Assembly (NCBI GenBank): GCA_023957975.1
Contig: JAMLGM010000003.1
Coordinates: 183,501 to 247,500, forward strand
Reading direction: 5' to 3'
DNA from: Microthrixaceae bacterium
GTDB taxonomy: Bacteria; Actinomycetota; Acidimicrobiia; Acidimicrobiales; Microtrichaceae
DNA length: 64,000 nucleotides
Both the position numbers and the translations under genes were made by a program. Each line of letters starts with the position of its first letter. The stretch's first letter is position 1. Positions 24,793-33,471 of this stretch are shown here, one piece after another. A model generated the notes under the pieces. The model did not search any database and was not told where the DNA came from. It was given only the letters and a program-made list of their open reading frames with translations.

Positions 24793-25641
24793 TCAGTGGC
24801 TGGCCGATCTGGCGATCTGGCGAATGCGGGTCTCGAGGCGTCGCACGACCGTGTCGTAGGCGACCGGATACAGCGACTTCGCCAGTTCAACATCCATGAC
24901 GTTGCCAGGGCGCACCCCGATGCGCGACGCGAACGCCGCACCAGGTCGCAACACGATGGTCGTGCCGCCATGGCGTTCGCGCCAACGAGCCATTGCTCGT
25001 CGCGCCGCTTGTTCGAAGGCTCGTCCGACGGGGCCGAACACCGCCCCCGCGATCGGCAGGCTCACGATCAACAGGTCGGCGCCAGCGGCCGAACCCGCCG
25101 AGGCCATGGCGCGGACCCCGCCGTCGACGTAGCGCCGGCCGGCGATCTCGTGGGGCGAGAACACACCGGGCACCGCGGACGATGCGGCGATCAGATCGGG
25201 GAGGGGGAACCTGGAGGCGTCGAGCAGGTGATGGCGCATCGTCGGTAACGCCGTCACCGAGATGCGTACGTTGTCGAGGCGTGCCTCGCCGTAGATCTGC
25301 GCCGCCAACCCGCGCAACAATCCGGGGGAGCGGTCCGGTAGGTCGAGGTCGCCGAATCCGGCAAACTCATCGAAGCTAAGTCCGAGCCGTGCCGCGCCGC
25401 ATGCCCATGATCCGGCGCTGGTTCCGATCGACGGAGCGGCGTCGACCGGGAGTCCGAGCGAACGCAGCGCGTCGATCACCGCCACATGCCAGGCGATCCC
25501 CATGGCCCCGCCGCCTCCGTAGACCACCGAAATGGTCGGGTCGCCCGAAAGGCGACTTCGACTCCGCGGCTTCGGACGGGCGAAATCGCTGAGGTCGATG
25601 ACGCGCTCGGACGGTCCGACGAGAGCGGCTGCATTCAACAT
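24793..25641 (-). CDS. patatin-like phospholipase
   Basis: A 282-residue lipid acyl hydrolase of the RssA type. It shows the oxyanion motif YGGGGAMGIAW, the nucleophile motif GTSAGS (Ser in GxSxG) and the catalytic Asp in DGG(V). There is no signal peptide, so it is likely cytoplasmic or membrane-associated and hydrolyses phospholipid or acyl esters. I chose the ATG at 25641. The longer frame adds an unconserved 31-residue extension across a palindrome, CGTGACA-GG-TGTCACG (25650-25665), that looks like an operator. It converges with the kinase gene and follows the EEP-family lipoprotein gene. Confidence 0.85.
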   Translation of the reverse strand: MLNAAALVGPSERVIDLSDFARPKPRSRSRLSGDPTISVVYGGGGAMGIAWHVAVIDALRSLGLPVDAAPSIGTSAGSWACGAARLGLSFDEFAGFGDLDLPDRSPGLLRGLAAQIYGEARLDNVRISVTALPTMRHHLLDASRFPLPDLIAASSAVPGVFSPHEIAGRRYVDGGVRAMASAGSAAGADLLIVSLPIAGAVFGPVGRAFEQAARRAMARWRERHGGTTIVLRPGAAFASRIGVRPGNVMDVELAKSLYPVAYDTVVRRLETRIRQIARSASH

Positions 25642-25649
25642 GTCGACAT

Positions 25650-25665
25650 CGTGACAGGTGTCACG
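25650..25665. promoter_or_regulatory. 16-bp dyad upstream of the patatin gene, possible operator
   Basis: Seven-base arms CGTGACA and TGTCACG with a two-base spacer, nine bases before the patatin ATG. Its position would let a bound repressor block initiation. The cognate regulator is unknown. Confidence 0.35.
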
Positions 25666-25746
25666 TCGCGTGGCGAATGGGAAGTTCGGCTCATCCGGTG
25701 AACGGCCCGTCCGAACAGCGTCCGGCCGGAGCACGAACCCGAGGAA

Positions 25747-26799
25747 CTAGCGGATCTTCCAGCCGATGCGGACACTCAACGGCGGATGATCGCTGAGTGG
25801 CTCGCCCGCCGCGTCGACGAACCGATCGCTCACGAACCTGTGGGATTCGACACGGAGTTCGACGGTGGCGCCACTTCTCACTGCCACCTTGTCGATCTGG
25901 TCCCGTTCGGCGCACGAGGTGGCATCGCAGGAGTCGGTGAGCCCGGTGGACGCGAGAAACTCCTCCCAAATCCGGGTATCGGCACCGTCGCTGGCGTCTT
26001 CGTGGTCGCTGTAGGTGTGCAGGTTGGTGTCGCCGGCGACGATGACCGCGGCGTCGGTGCTGTGTTCGGCGATGAACGTGGCGAGTTGCCGGTAGTCGGC
26101 CACTTGGAGGTCCTGGTCGGTGGGGGATCCGCCCGCCTCGCCGTGGAGGTCATAGAGATGGACCAGGTCCCCTGACGGCAAGGTGACCTCGGTCATCAGG
26201 AATCCCTTCATGGCAGCACAGTCGGCCGCGCCGCCGTCGGAGGTGTCCAGGCCGCCGAAGCAGCCGTCCCATGGAACCCGACGAGTATTGGCGATCGGCA
26301 GGCGCGACAACACGCCGAGACCGTCGCCGATGAAGGGTTCCATCCGGGCGGCGAGGTCGAGACCGACCGCCTCAGGGCCAGGGTGCTGCTCGGTTCGGAA
26401 TTCGTGGGTCGCATCGGCGCGGAGGCGGTCGTGGTAGTTCACGAAATCGAAGTTCGCAGCGAGAGGACCCCACCAGTCGAAGTCCTCCTGAGTGGCGACG
26501 ATGTCGTAGTCGTTCAGGAGTGGACTGATCAGCGGGAGATGCTCGGCGGGATCGACCGACGAGATCTCCGCGGGCAGGCCGGCCACGTTGTAGCTGAGCA
26601 GCGTGAAGCTCCCCGAGGCGCCCTCCTCGGCCACCTCTTCGGCCCCCTCTTCGATGGTCGAGGTCGTGGTCGAGGGCGTCGCCGCGGAAGTGTCGCCCGA
26701 GGCCGAGTCGTCATCGCCGGAACAACCGGAGGCGAACAGCAGTGCCGTAGCCACGGCGGTCGCCAGAGCTGCGGTTGTCCAACGTGTGGTGCGGGTCAT
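25747..26799 (-). CDS. endonuclease/exonuclease/phosphatase-family lipoprotein
   Basis: A 350-residue protein with a signal peptide and lipobox ASGC (Cys about 26), then an acidic Ser/Thr/Glu linker to about 62. The EEP domain includes SYNVAGLP, the metal ligand Glu in VATQEDFDW, YDLHGEAG, VAGDTNLHTYSD and the terminal SDHPPLSV with catalytic His. Secreted members of this fold are often sphingomyelinases or phosphodiesterases rather than nucleases. A surface-anchored phosphodiesterase acting on lipid head groups is my best guess. A TAGGTT box eight bases before the ATG (26808-26813) suggests a near-leaderless start. Confidence 0.8.
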   Translation of the reverse strand: MTRTTRWTTAALATAVATALLFASGCSGDDDSASGDTSAATPSTTTSTIEEGAEEVAEEGASGSFTLLSYNVAGLPAEISSVDPAEHLPLISPLLNDYDIVATQEDFDWWGPLAANFDFVNYHDRLRADATHEFRTEQHPGPEAVGLDLAARMEPFIGDGLGVLSRLPIANTRRVPWDGCFGGLDTSDGGAADCAAMKGFLMTEVTLPSGDLVHLYDLHGEAGGSPTDQDLQVADYRQLATFIAEHSTDAAVIVAGDTNLHTYSDHEDASDGADTRIWEEFLASTGLTDSCDATSCAERDQIDKVAVRSGATVELRVESHRFVSDRFVDAAGEPLSDHPPLSVRIGWKIR

Positions 26800-26860
26800 G
26801 GGGAACCAACCTACCCGTGGGGCTCGATCTCGTCGTTGAGGGCCGCCGTTGCCGCTCCTG

Positions 26861-26866
26861 TAACTT
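26861..26866 (+). promoter_or_regulatory. -10-like box (TAACTT) for the second mycofactocin block
   Basis: TAACTT seven bases before the ATG at 26874. TTGAGG at 26836-26841, 19 bases upstream, could be a -35. It suggests that the etfA-fixC-fixX-etfB-mftE-SDR-mftF operon has its own promoter. Confidence 0.5.
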
Positions 26867-26873
26867 GTTGGCC

Positions 26874-27878
26874 ATGTCAGGACGTCCGCTCGTCGTCGTG
26901 CCGGTTCGAGGAGGGGTCCTTCCTGCCGGTGGGCTCGAATCGATCGCCGAGGCGCAGGCCGCGGGCGATGCTCGCATCGTGCTCATCGGAGACGGCCTCG
27001 AAGCGGTCATCGCCGATCTCGCGTCGATCGCCGACTCGGTCGAAACGCTCGAAGCGGGCGCCTTCGCAGTAGCGGCCTGGTCGGCGCTGCTCGCCCCGTT
27101 GGCGGCCGAGGCCAGCTTCGTGGTGCTGCCCGGTTCTCCGGATGGGCGCGATCTGGCGGTACGTCTCGGAGCCCGCATCGAATGCGACGTCGTCACCGGT
27201 GCCCTCGCCGTCTCGGCCGACGCGGTCACCGTCAGCCATCACGGGGGACTGGTGCAAACGACGCTGCGACCGACGGGTCGATTCATCGCCACGCTGCAAC
27301 CGAACGTCCGCGGGGTCGACGCCCACGGGGGTCCCGACACCGAGGAGTCGGAGGCGACGGTGGTCTCGCTCGCGGTGCAGGTCGAACCCTTGGCGACGGC
27401 ACGCGACGCCGCTGTCGTGCGCGTCGAGGCCCCCGAGGCGTCCGCCATGGATCTGGCGGAGTCCGCTCGGATCGTCGGCGCCGGAGCGGGCCTGATGGCC
27501 GACGAGGGTCAGGCCGATGCGCTGCGCGCCCGGTTCGAGCGGCTTCGTGCCGTCGGAGCATCCCTCGGCGCGTCGATGGGCGCCACGCGGGTGGTGACCG
27601 ACGCCGGGTGGGTAGGCCATGACCGACAGATCGGAACCACCGGAGTCGTCGTCGACCCCGAGCTCTACGTGGCGTTCGGCGTCAGTGGGGCGGTGCAGCA
27701 CACCGCCGGTTTGGGCCATCCCGACCACATCATCTCGGTCAACCTCGACCCGCACTGTCCGATGATGGCCATGGCCGATCTGGCGGTGGTCGCGGACGGT
27801 GCCGCAACCCTCGACGCCATCGCCGAACTTCTGCACGTTGGTGACGGTTCAGCTCAGGAGGTAACCACCGATGGTTGA
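26874..27878 (+). CDS. mycofactocin-associated electron transfer flavoprotein, alpha subunit
   Basis: A 334-residue ETF alpha-type protein. The C-terminal FAD-binding domain carries GWVGHDRQIGTTGVVV, FGVSGAVQHTAGL and VNLDPHCPMMAMADLAVVAD, the canonical ETF-alpha signature with minor changes. The ATG at 26874 was preferred to an in-frame ATG 99 bases upstream because the promoter-like box and the conserved N-terminus fit it. The 3' end overlaps fixC by eight bases. With the beta subunit at 29482 it should take electrons from mycofactocin-linked dehydrogenases and hand them to the FixC-like quinone reductase. Confidence 0.9.
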   Translation: MSGRPLVVVPVRGGVLPAGGLESIAEAQAAGDARIVLIGDGLEAVIADLASIADSVETLEAGAFAVAAWSALLAPLAAEASFVVLPGSPDGRDLAVRLGARIECDVVTGALAVSADAVTVSHHGGLVQTTLRPTGRFIATLQPNVRGVDAHGGPDTEESEATVVSLAVQVEPLATARDAAVVRVEAPEASAMDLAESARIVGAGAGLMADEGQADALRARFERLRAVGASLGASMGATRVVTDAGWVGHDRQIGTTGVVVDPELYVAFGVSGAVQHTAGLGHPDHIISVNLDPHCPMMAMADLAVVADGAATLDAIAELLHVGDGSAQEVTTDG

Positions 27879-29169
27879 CGTCGACGCGATCGTGGTGGGG
27901 GCCGGCCCTGCCGGGGCGGCTGCGGCAATTGCACTGGCCCGAGCCGGCAGGTCGGTGGTGTTGCTGGAACGCGGGCCGTTTCCGGGGTCGAAGAACATGT
28001 ACGGCGGGGTGATCTACGGACGCATCCTCGACGGCATCGTGGCGAACTGGTACGACGAGGCTCCGATCCAACGCTGGATCACCCGGCGATCGACGATGAT
28101 GATGACCGGCCATCAGGCGCTCACCATCGACTACCGGACCAGCACCTGGGGCGAGGCCCCCTACAACGGTTGCACGGCGTACCGGCCCGACTTCGACAAC
28201 TGGCTCGCCGGCCATGCGACCGACGCCGGTGCGGAACTGATCTGTTCGACCACCGCCACCGGCCTGCTGCGCGAAGGCGGGCGCGTCGTGGGGGTGCGCA
28301 CCGATCGCCCGGACGGAGACCTCACCGCCAAGGTGGTGATCGCGTGTGACGGGGTGAATTCCTTTCTTGCCAAAGAAGCCGGGATGTATCACCACACCGA
28401 GGCGGAGCACTTCACGGTGGGGGTCAAGGAGACCATCCATCTCGGCTCCGACGTGATCGATCAGCGGTTCGCACTTCGCGGCCGCGAGGGTGCGGACTTC
28501 GAGATCGTCGGCTGCACGGGCGGAATCCCCGGTGGCGGATTTCTGTACACGAACCTCGACACCGTAGCGATCGGTCTCGTGCTGCAGCTCCCGGGTCTGG
28601 GTGCGCAGGACAAGCGTCCGGAGCAGTTGATCGCCGACCTGAAGTCGCACCCGTCGATCGCCCCGCTCGTCGAGGGCGGCGAGGTCAAGGAATACAGCGC
28701 ACACCTGATTCCTGAGGGTGGCTACAACATGATGCCGGACCTGGTCACCGACGGAATGCTCGTCGCCGGCGACGCGGCAGCGATGTGCCTGGCCGCCGGC
28801 ATCTGGCTGGAGGGCGTCAACTTCGCGATCGCCTCGGGGTTCGCTGCCGGACAGAGCGCGGTCGACGCGCTTCGTCGCGGCGATACCTCAGCAGACGGTT
28901 TGTCGCGATACCGCCACCGGCTTGAGACGTCGTTCGTGTTGGCGGATCACCTCAAGCTCCGCGCGGTCCCCGACCTGTTGATGAACGAACGGGTGCAGCA
29001 GCGGTACCCGCAACTGGCGTGCAACGTCGCCGAGCGGATCTTCACGGTCGAGAACCCTCGGCCGAAACCGGGCTTCAACACTATCGTGAGATCCGAGCTC
29101 AAGGCGTCGGGGCTGAAGATGCGCGAGGTCCTCAAGGACGCCGTGACCGGGTTGAGGAGCTTCGGATGA
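27871..29169 (+). CDS. FixC-like ETF:quinone oxidoreductase (FAD)
   Basis: A 432-residue flavoprotein with an N-terminal dinucleotide fold (AIVVGAGPAGAAAA, residues 6-19), the RPDFDNWLAGHA segment and the downstream VAGDAAAMCLAAG motif of the FixC/ETF-QO family. An AGGAGGT ribosome binding site is 7-14 bases before the ATG. It lies between etfA and fixX with overlaps on both sides. The family oxidises reduced ETF and reduces membrane quinone with the help of the FixX ferredoxin. Here it would connect the mycofactocin pool to respiration. Confidence 0.9.
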   Translation: MVDVDAIVVGAGPAGAAAAIALARAGRSVVLLERGPFPGSKNMYGGVIYGRILDGIVANWYDEAPIQRWITRRSTMMMTGHQALTIDYRTSTWGEAPYNGCTAYRPDFDNWLAGHATDAGAELICSTTATGLLREGGRVVGVRTDRPDGDLTAKVVIACDGVNSFLAKEAGMYHHTEAEHFTVGVKETIHLGSDVIDQRFALRGREGADFEIVGCTGGIPGGGFLYTNLDTVAIGLVLQLPGLGAQDKRPEQLIADLKSHPSIAPLVEGGEVKEYSAHLIPEGGYNMMPDLVTDGMLVAGDAAAMCLAAGIWLEGVNFAIASGFAAGQSAVDALRRGDTSADGLSRYRHRLETSFVLADHLKLRAVPDLLMNERVQQRYPQLACNVAERIFTVENPRPKPGFNTIVRSELKASGLKMREVLKDAVTGLRSFG

Positions 29170-29471
29170 ACGCCAGCGAGGACAACTACCTCGACATCAG
29201 TTTTGAGCATCGCATGGGACTCGTTGAGTTCCGGGTCGCCGAGACGGCCCACATCACCGTCGACGGCGACGCGTGTCGCGGCTGCACGACGATGCAATGC
29301 GTGACGGCCTGCCCGGCGAATCTGTTCATCCCCACCTCCGACGGCGGCATCTTGTTCAATTACGAGCAGTGCTTCGAGTGCGGCACCTGCTACATGGTGT
29401 GCAACACCGAGGGCGCGATCTCGTGGAGTTACCCGACCGGCGGCCACGGCGTCGTGTTCTCGAAGTCCTAG
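29166..29471 (+). CDS. FixX-like ferredoxin
   Basis: A 101-residue protein with Cys37, Cys40, Cys45 and Cys49 in CRGCTTMQCVTAC and Cys69, Cys72, Cys75 and Cys79 in CFECGTCYMVC. It starts on the fixC stop (ATGA overlap). FixX proteins bind a 4Fe-4S cluster and complete the Fe-S module that larger ETF-QO enzymes have fused. Eight Cys could ligate one cluster plus a vestigial second one, so the cluster count is uncertain. It is the electron carrier between FixC and ETF or quinone. Confidence 0.9.
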   Translation: MNASEDNYLDISFEHRMGLVEFRVAETAHITVDGDACRGCTTMQCVTACPANLFIPTSDGGILFNYEQCFECGTCYMVCNTEGAISWSYPTGGHGVVFSKS

Positions 29472-29481
29472 GGGTTCGGCG

Positions 29482-30465
29482 GTGAACGACACGGCATTGA
29501 ATGGGTTGAATCCCCTCGGACGAACGGCAACCAGCGGGGTACCGGCCGCTCTTGGCGTGCCGAGGAGCGCGATCGTCGTCTGCGTGAACTGGGTCGACCT
29601 TCACCCGGAGATCGACCTGATCGACGGTTCGATCTCGACCGACCGTCGCCGTTACGGGTTCTCCGAGGCCGACCGGGCGGCGCTTGAGGTCGGCCTCGGC
29701 ATTGCCGATCGCGACCGCGGCGACGGCTGCGATGTGGAGGTTGTCGTGATGTCGGTCGCCCCGAGCGCGGCGGATGACTCACTGATCGAACTGGCGGCCT
29801 CGGGCGCCGACCGGATCGTGCGCATCGACGGTGACCCCGACGGTGATCCGGCGTTGTCGGCCGCCGCCGTCGGCCGAGCGCTCGCCCACGGCATCGAGGC
29901 GATCGGCGATGTCTCGCTGGTGGTGTGCGGCGACCTCGGGTTCGCTTGGGGCAGCGGCGCGGTGCCGGGATACATCGCACATCATCTCGAGGTGCCCCAG
30001 GCGCTCGGTGCGCTTGAGGTGTCAGCGGACGTAGACGCCGTGGGGGCCGCGAAGGTGGGCCCCTGCGACCTCTCGGTGCTTCGACGCCTCGACGGCGGTC
30101 GTCGCGAGCTGTTGCGGGTGCCCCGACCTGCGGTGGTGTCGGTCGAAGGTGCAGCGGCCCGATTGCGGCGGGCGCCGCTGCGCTCGGTCATGGAGTTGCG
30201 GCGACGAGGCATCAGCGCGGATTCGGCTTGTTCTCCGATGCCGTCGGGGTTGCTGGCCGAACACGTTGGGCCGATTCGTCCGCGGGCCCGTGTCCTGGCA
30301 CCACCGGGTGCCGCCCGTGCGCTGGACCGCATCGCGGAGCTCACCGGAGCGTTCGTCGATCGCAACCCGCCCCGTACCGTCGAGGCCGAACCGGCCGAAG
30401 CTGCGGCGCTGATCGTCGAACAGCTGCGGACGTGGGGATACCTCACCGACGATCCGATTCCGTGA
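29482..30465 (+). CDS. mycofactocin-associated electron transfer flavoprotein, beta subunit
   Basis: A 327-residue ETF beta-like protein starting at a GTG ten bases after the ferredoxin gene. It has the AIVVCVNWVD N-terminal strand, the SEADRAALEVGL helix, the ASGADRIVRI segment and the RPAVVSVEGAAARLRRAPL motif typical of beta subunits. It is longer than usual (about 250-280) because of an N-terminal 28-residue extension and a longer tail. It pairs with the alpha subunit, from which it is separated by fixC and fixX. It overlaps mftE by four bases. Confidence 0.87.
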   Translation: MNDTALNGLNPLGRTATSGVPAALGVPRSAIVVCVNWVDLHPEIDLIDGSISTDRRRYGFSEADRAALEVGLGIADRDRGDGCDVEVVVMSVAPSAADDSLIELAASGADRIVRIDGDPDGDPALSAAAVGRALAHGIEAIGDVSLVVCGDLGFAWGSGAVPGYIAHHLEVPQALGALEVSADVDAVGAAKVGPCDLSVLRRLDGGRRELLRVPRPAVVSVEGAAARLRRAPLRSVMELRRRGISADSACSPMPSGLLAEHVGPIRPRARVLAPPGAARALDRIAELTGAFVDRNPPRTVEAEPAEAAALIVEQLRTWGYLTDDPIP

Positions 30466-31151
30466 CCGCACGACAGCTCGGCGACGCGACCTGGCCGGAG
30501 ATCGCACAGCGTTTGTCAACGCTGGTGATCCCGCTCGGCTCGACCGAACAGCACGGGCCGCATCTGCCGCTCGATACCGACACGCGTATTGCTGTTGCGT
30601 GTGCGACGCGTCTGGTCGAGGCGCGCCCCGATCTCGTGCTGGGCCCGGCGATGGCCATCGGCGCCTCCGGTGAGCATGCGGGATTCGCCGGCACCTTGTC
30701 GATGGGGGCCGAGGTGTTCGAAGCCGCCATCGTCGAGATCGGCCGGTCGGCCGACGCGTTCGATGGGGTGATTTGGGTGAACGCCCACGGCGGGAACTCA
30801 GTCGCCTTGCGCAGCGCCCACGCGACGTTGGTGAGTGAAAGCCGGAGGTCGCTGGTGCTGCGTTGCGCGGTGCCTGGCGGCGACAGCCACGCGGGACGTA
30901 CCGAGACCTCGATGATGCTGTCGATCGCCCCGCAGGTGGTTCGAAGCGACCTCGCCGCGCCGGGGCGCAGCGGACCCTGGGAGGAGTTGTCCGAGGCGAT
31001 CCTGGCCGGGGGAGTTGTGGCCGTGTCCGACAACGGCGTGCTCGGCGACCCCGCAGGGGCGACGGCCGAGGAGGGGAAGCGATTTCTCGACGGGATCCAC
31101 GCGCAATTTCTCGACGCGGTGGCACGCTGGATCGATGGCGACTCCTCCTGA
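30462..31151 (+). CDS. mftE: mycofactocin peptidase MftE (creatininase family)
   Basis: A 229-residue metal-dependent amidohydrolase that releases the modified Val-Tyr product from the MftC-treated precursor. Conserved metal and catalytic motifs are GSTEQHGPHLPLDTD, GASGEHAGFAGTLS, WVNAHGGNS and GDSHAGRTETSMML. The GTG at 30462 overlaps the etfB stop, and the end overlaps the SDR gene by 17 bases. Length and motifs match MftE (about 230-250). Confidence 0.93.
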   Translation: MTARQLGDATWPEIAQRLSTLVIPLGSTEQHGPHLPLDTDTRIAVACATRLVEARPDLVLGPAMAIGASGEHAGFAGTLSMGAEVFEAAIVEIGRSADAFDGVIWVNAHGGNSVALRSAHATLVSESRRSLVLRCAVPGGDSHAGRTETSMMLSIAPQVVRSDLAAPGRSGPWEELSEAILAGGVVAVSDNGVLGDPAGATAEEGKRFLDGIHAQFLDAVARWIDGDSS

Positions 31152-31974
31152 ACCGCAGAACCCGACCGGCGCCGGACCCGATGGTGGGGCCATCGTCGGG
31201 GTGGCGCTCGTCACCGGCGCGGCGCGGGGCATCGGCGCAGCGACCGTGCGTCGACTGCTCTCGCAAGGCTGGGGTGTGGTGGCGACCGATATCTGCGGCA
31301 ACATCGACGGCCTCGGGTACCCGATGGGGACGCTGAAGGAGTTGAGGGCGGTCGTCGACGGTAGCGGTGGTCGTGGTGTCGCCGTTGTCGCTGATGTGCG
31401 CGATCGGCGTGCGCTCGACGCAGCGGTCGAGATCGCGCTCGACCGCTTCGGCCGCCTCGATGCCGCCATCGCCTGCGCCGGGGTGATGCTGGGGGCGACC
31501 CACGGGTGGGAGATGACCCCCCGGGCCTTCGACCTGTGCGTCGACATCAACCTCGGTGGAGTCCAGCGATGCGCCTCGGCGGCCCTGCCGGCGATCATCG
31601 AATCGGCGACCCCGGGGGCCGGAAGGTTTGTCGCCGTCGCGTCAGCAGCGGCGAGTTCGGGACGTCCGCAGATCGCGGCCTACAGCGCCGCGAAGGCGGG
31701 GGTGATCGGGCTCGTACGTTCGCTCGCCGCCGAACTCGCGCCGCTCGGGGTGACCGCCAATTGTGTGTCTCCGGGGTCGACCGACACGACGATTCTGGCC
31801 GCAAGCGCAGCCTTGTACGGTCTCGCCGATCCCGCCGAATTCGTGGCCCATCAGCCCGTCGGTCGTCTCCTCGACCCCGACGAGGTCGCAGCCGGCATCG
31901 CCTGGTTGTGTTCGCCGCAGCGTGGGGGCGTCACCGGCATCGTGTTGCCGATCGACGGCGGCATGTCCCTGTGA
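31135..31974 (+). CDS. mycofactocin-coupled short-chain dehydrogenase
   Basis: A 279-residue SDR with the cofactor motif TGAARGIG near residue 27, NAG-equivalent ACAGVM, catalytic Ser in VASAAASS, and Tyr/Lys in AYSAAKAG. After the second strand there is an insertion (DICGNIDGLGYPMGTLKEL) of the type found in mycofactocin-linked SDRs. Such enzymes hold NAD(H) tightly and need mycofactocin to recycle it. Its place directly before mftF agrees with the mftF-adjacent subfamily. The ATG at 31135 overlaps mftE. The substrate is probably an alcohol or hydroxy-lipid. Confidence 0.9.
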   Translation: MATPPEPQNPTGAGPDGGAIVGVALVTGAARGIGAATVRRLLSQGWGVVATDICGNIDGLGYPMGTLKELRAVVDGSGGRGVAVVADVRDRRALDAAVEIALDRFGRLDAAIACAGVMLGATHGWEMTPRAFDLCVDINLGGVQRCASAALPAIIESATPGAGRFVAVASAAASSGRPQIAAYSAAKAGVIGLVRSLAAELAPLGVTANCVSPGSTDTTILAASAALYGLADPAEFVAHQPVGRLLDPDEVAAGIAWLCSPQRGGVTGIVLPIDGGMSL

Positions 31975-33404
31975 CGACTCGCCGGTACCGACTCGCTGGG
32001 TCGGTTCGATCGGTCGCCGGTGGGCGTGGCCTCCTCGGCGGAGACCCGATTCGGTTGATGCGCCTGTCCGTAGCGGGGTCGCGTCTGGCGCGCTCCTGGG
32101 GCGATGACGGCATCGTGGTCGGCAGCGGGTCGGAGGCGGCCGATGCGTTGGCGGAACGGCTTGTCGACGCAGGGATGGCCGTGCCGGTCCCCGCACTGCT
32201 GACTCCGGCGGAGCTCGCCGCCGCGCTGGAGGACCTGACGGTGATCGTCCCCGTCTTCGAGCGCGTCGACGCGTTGGATCGCTGCCTGAAGGCCTTGCGC
32301 AACTCGGGGGTCCGCAACATCGTCGTGTGCGACGACGCGTCCCCGAACGGGGACGAAATTCGCGAGGTCTGCACCCGCCACGACGCCCGCGTGGTGCGAC
32401 GCGGCGCCAACGGCGGCCCGGCCGCGGCCCGGATGACCGGTTGGGTGTCGTTGGAACGACCCGATGTCGGTTTCATCGCCTTTGTCGACTCCGACGTCGA
32501 GGTGTCTCCATCGTGGCTACATCCGTTGCTCGGACTGTTTGGCGATGAGCGCGTCGCGTTGGCCGCGCCGCGGGTGGCCCATCTCGAGACCGACGGCGGT
32601 GTGCTCGACCGCTATGAGGAAGCGAATTCACCGCTCGACCTTGGCGGTCGGCAGGCAGCGATCAGCGCCGGAACCCGGGTGTCGTATGTCCCGGCCGCAG
32701 CGCTTGTCGTTTCCGGCGCAGCCTTTTCCCAGGTCGATGGTTTCGATCGGAGTCTCAGCGTCGGGGAGGACGTCGATCTGTGTTGGCGACTCGTCGATTC
32801 CGGGTGGCGGTGTCGTTACGAGCCGGCATCGGTGGTGGAGCATCGCGGCCGGTCGTCGTTGGGGGCGATGCTGGCGCGGCGCATCGACTACGGGCGCTCC
32901 GCAGCACAACTCGATCGCCGACATCGCGGAGCGCTGCCGCCGCTGCGAGCCAACGTCTGGTCGTTGGCGGCGGTCGCCGCGCTCGGCGCCCGTCGCCCGG
33001 GCATCGCTGTTGCGTTGACGGCGTGGGCCGTGCGGTCGATGTCGAAACGGCTCGACGACATCGAACCCCGGATCGTGGCGCGTCTGGTGCTGTCGGGCGA
33101 TGCCGGAGCCGGTCGTCAACTGGCCCGAGCCCTGGTGCGGCCATGGCTTCCGGTGACGTTGGTCGCCGGGGCGGCGTCGCGGCGGATTCGGCGTGTTGCG
33201 ATGATCGCGGTGGCGGTCGACCTGTTGTGGCGTTGGGCGGAACGCTCGCCGCGTTTGGATCCGGTGCGGTTCGGCGCGTTATGCCTGCTCGACGATGCTG
33301 CATACACGCTGGGGGTGTGGATCGGGTGCGTGCGGGAGGGTCGCATCGGTGTGCTGTTGCCAGAGATCTCCATGGCAGCGCCGGGCTCGGCTGGCAAAAA
33401 GTAG
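31971..33404 (+). CDS. mftF: mycofactocin glycosyltransferase MftF
   Basis: A 477-residue GT2 transferase that adds the oligoglucose tail to (pre)mycofactocin. The catalytic domain begins with LTVIVPVFERVDALDRCL near 85 and includes CDDASPNGD, FVDSDVEVSPSWL (DxD) and SVGEDVDLCWRL. C-terminal hydrophobic segments suggest membrane association. The GTG at 31971 overlaps the SDR stop. Its own TAG stop (33402-33404) is the first three bases of a KstR-like operator. It is the last gene of the mycofactocin operon. Confidence 0.9.
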   Translation: MTTRRYRLAGSVRSVAGGRGLLGGDPIRLMRLSVAGSRLARSWGDDGIVVGSGSEAADALAERLVDAGMAVPVPALLTPAELAAALEDLTVIVPVFERVDALDRCLKALRNSGVRNIVVCDDASPNGDEIREVCTRHDARVVRRGANGGPAAARMTGWVSLERPDVGFIAFVDSDVEVSPSWLHPLLGLFGDERVALAAPRVAHLETDGGVLDRYEEANSPLDLGGRQAAISAGTRVSYVPAAALVVSGAAFSQVDGFDRSLSVGEDVDLCWRLVDSGWRCRYEPASVVEHRGRSSLGAMLARRIDYGRSAAQLDRRHRGALPPLRANVWSLAAVAALGARRPGIAVALTAWAVRSMSKRLDDIEPRIVARLVLSGDAGAGRQLARALVRPWLPVTLVAGAASRRIRRVAMIAVAVDLLWRWAERSPRLDPVRFGALCLLDDAAYTLGVWIGCVREGRIGVLLPEISMAAPGSAGKK

Positions 33405-33415
33405 AATCTGTTCTA
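33402..33415. promoter_or_regulatory. KstR-like operator A, overlapping the mftF stop
   Basis: TAGAATCTGTTCTA fits TNNAACNNGTTNNA with one mismatch (AAT for AAC). It lies 56 bases before the first gene of the DUF35/thiolase operon. Confidence 0.55.
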
Positions 33416-33471
33416 GTATTTCGTTTCGCCCGCACGGGGGTGTGGGCTCTACGAAATGAAGGGGACAGTCC

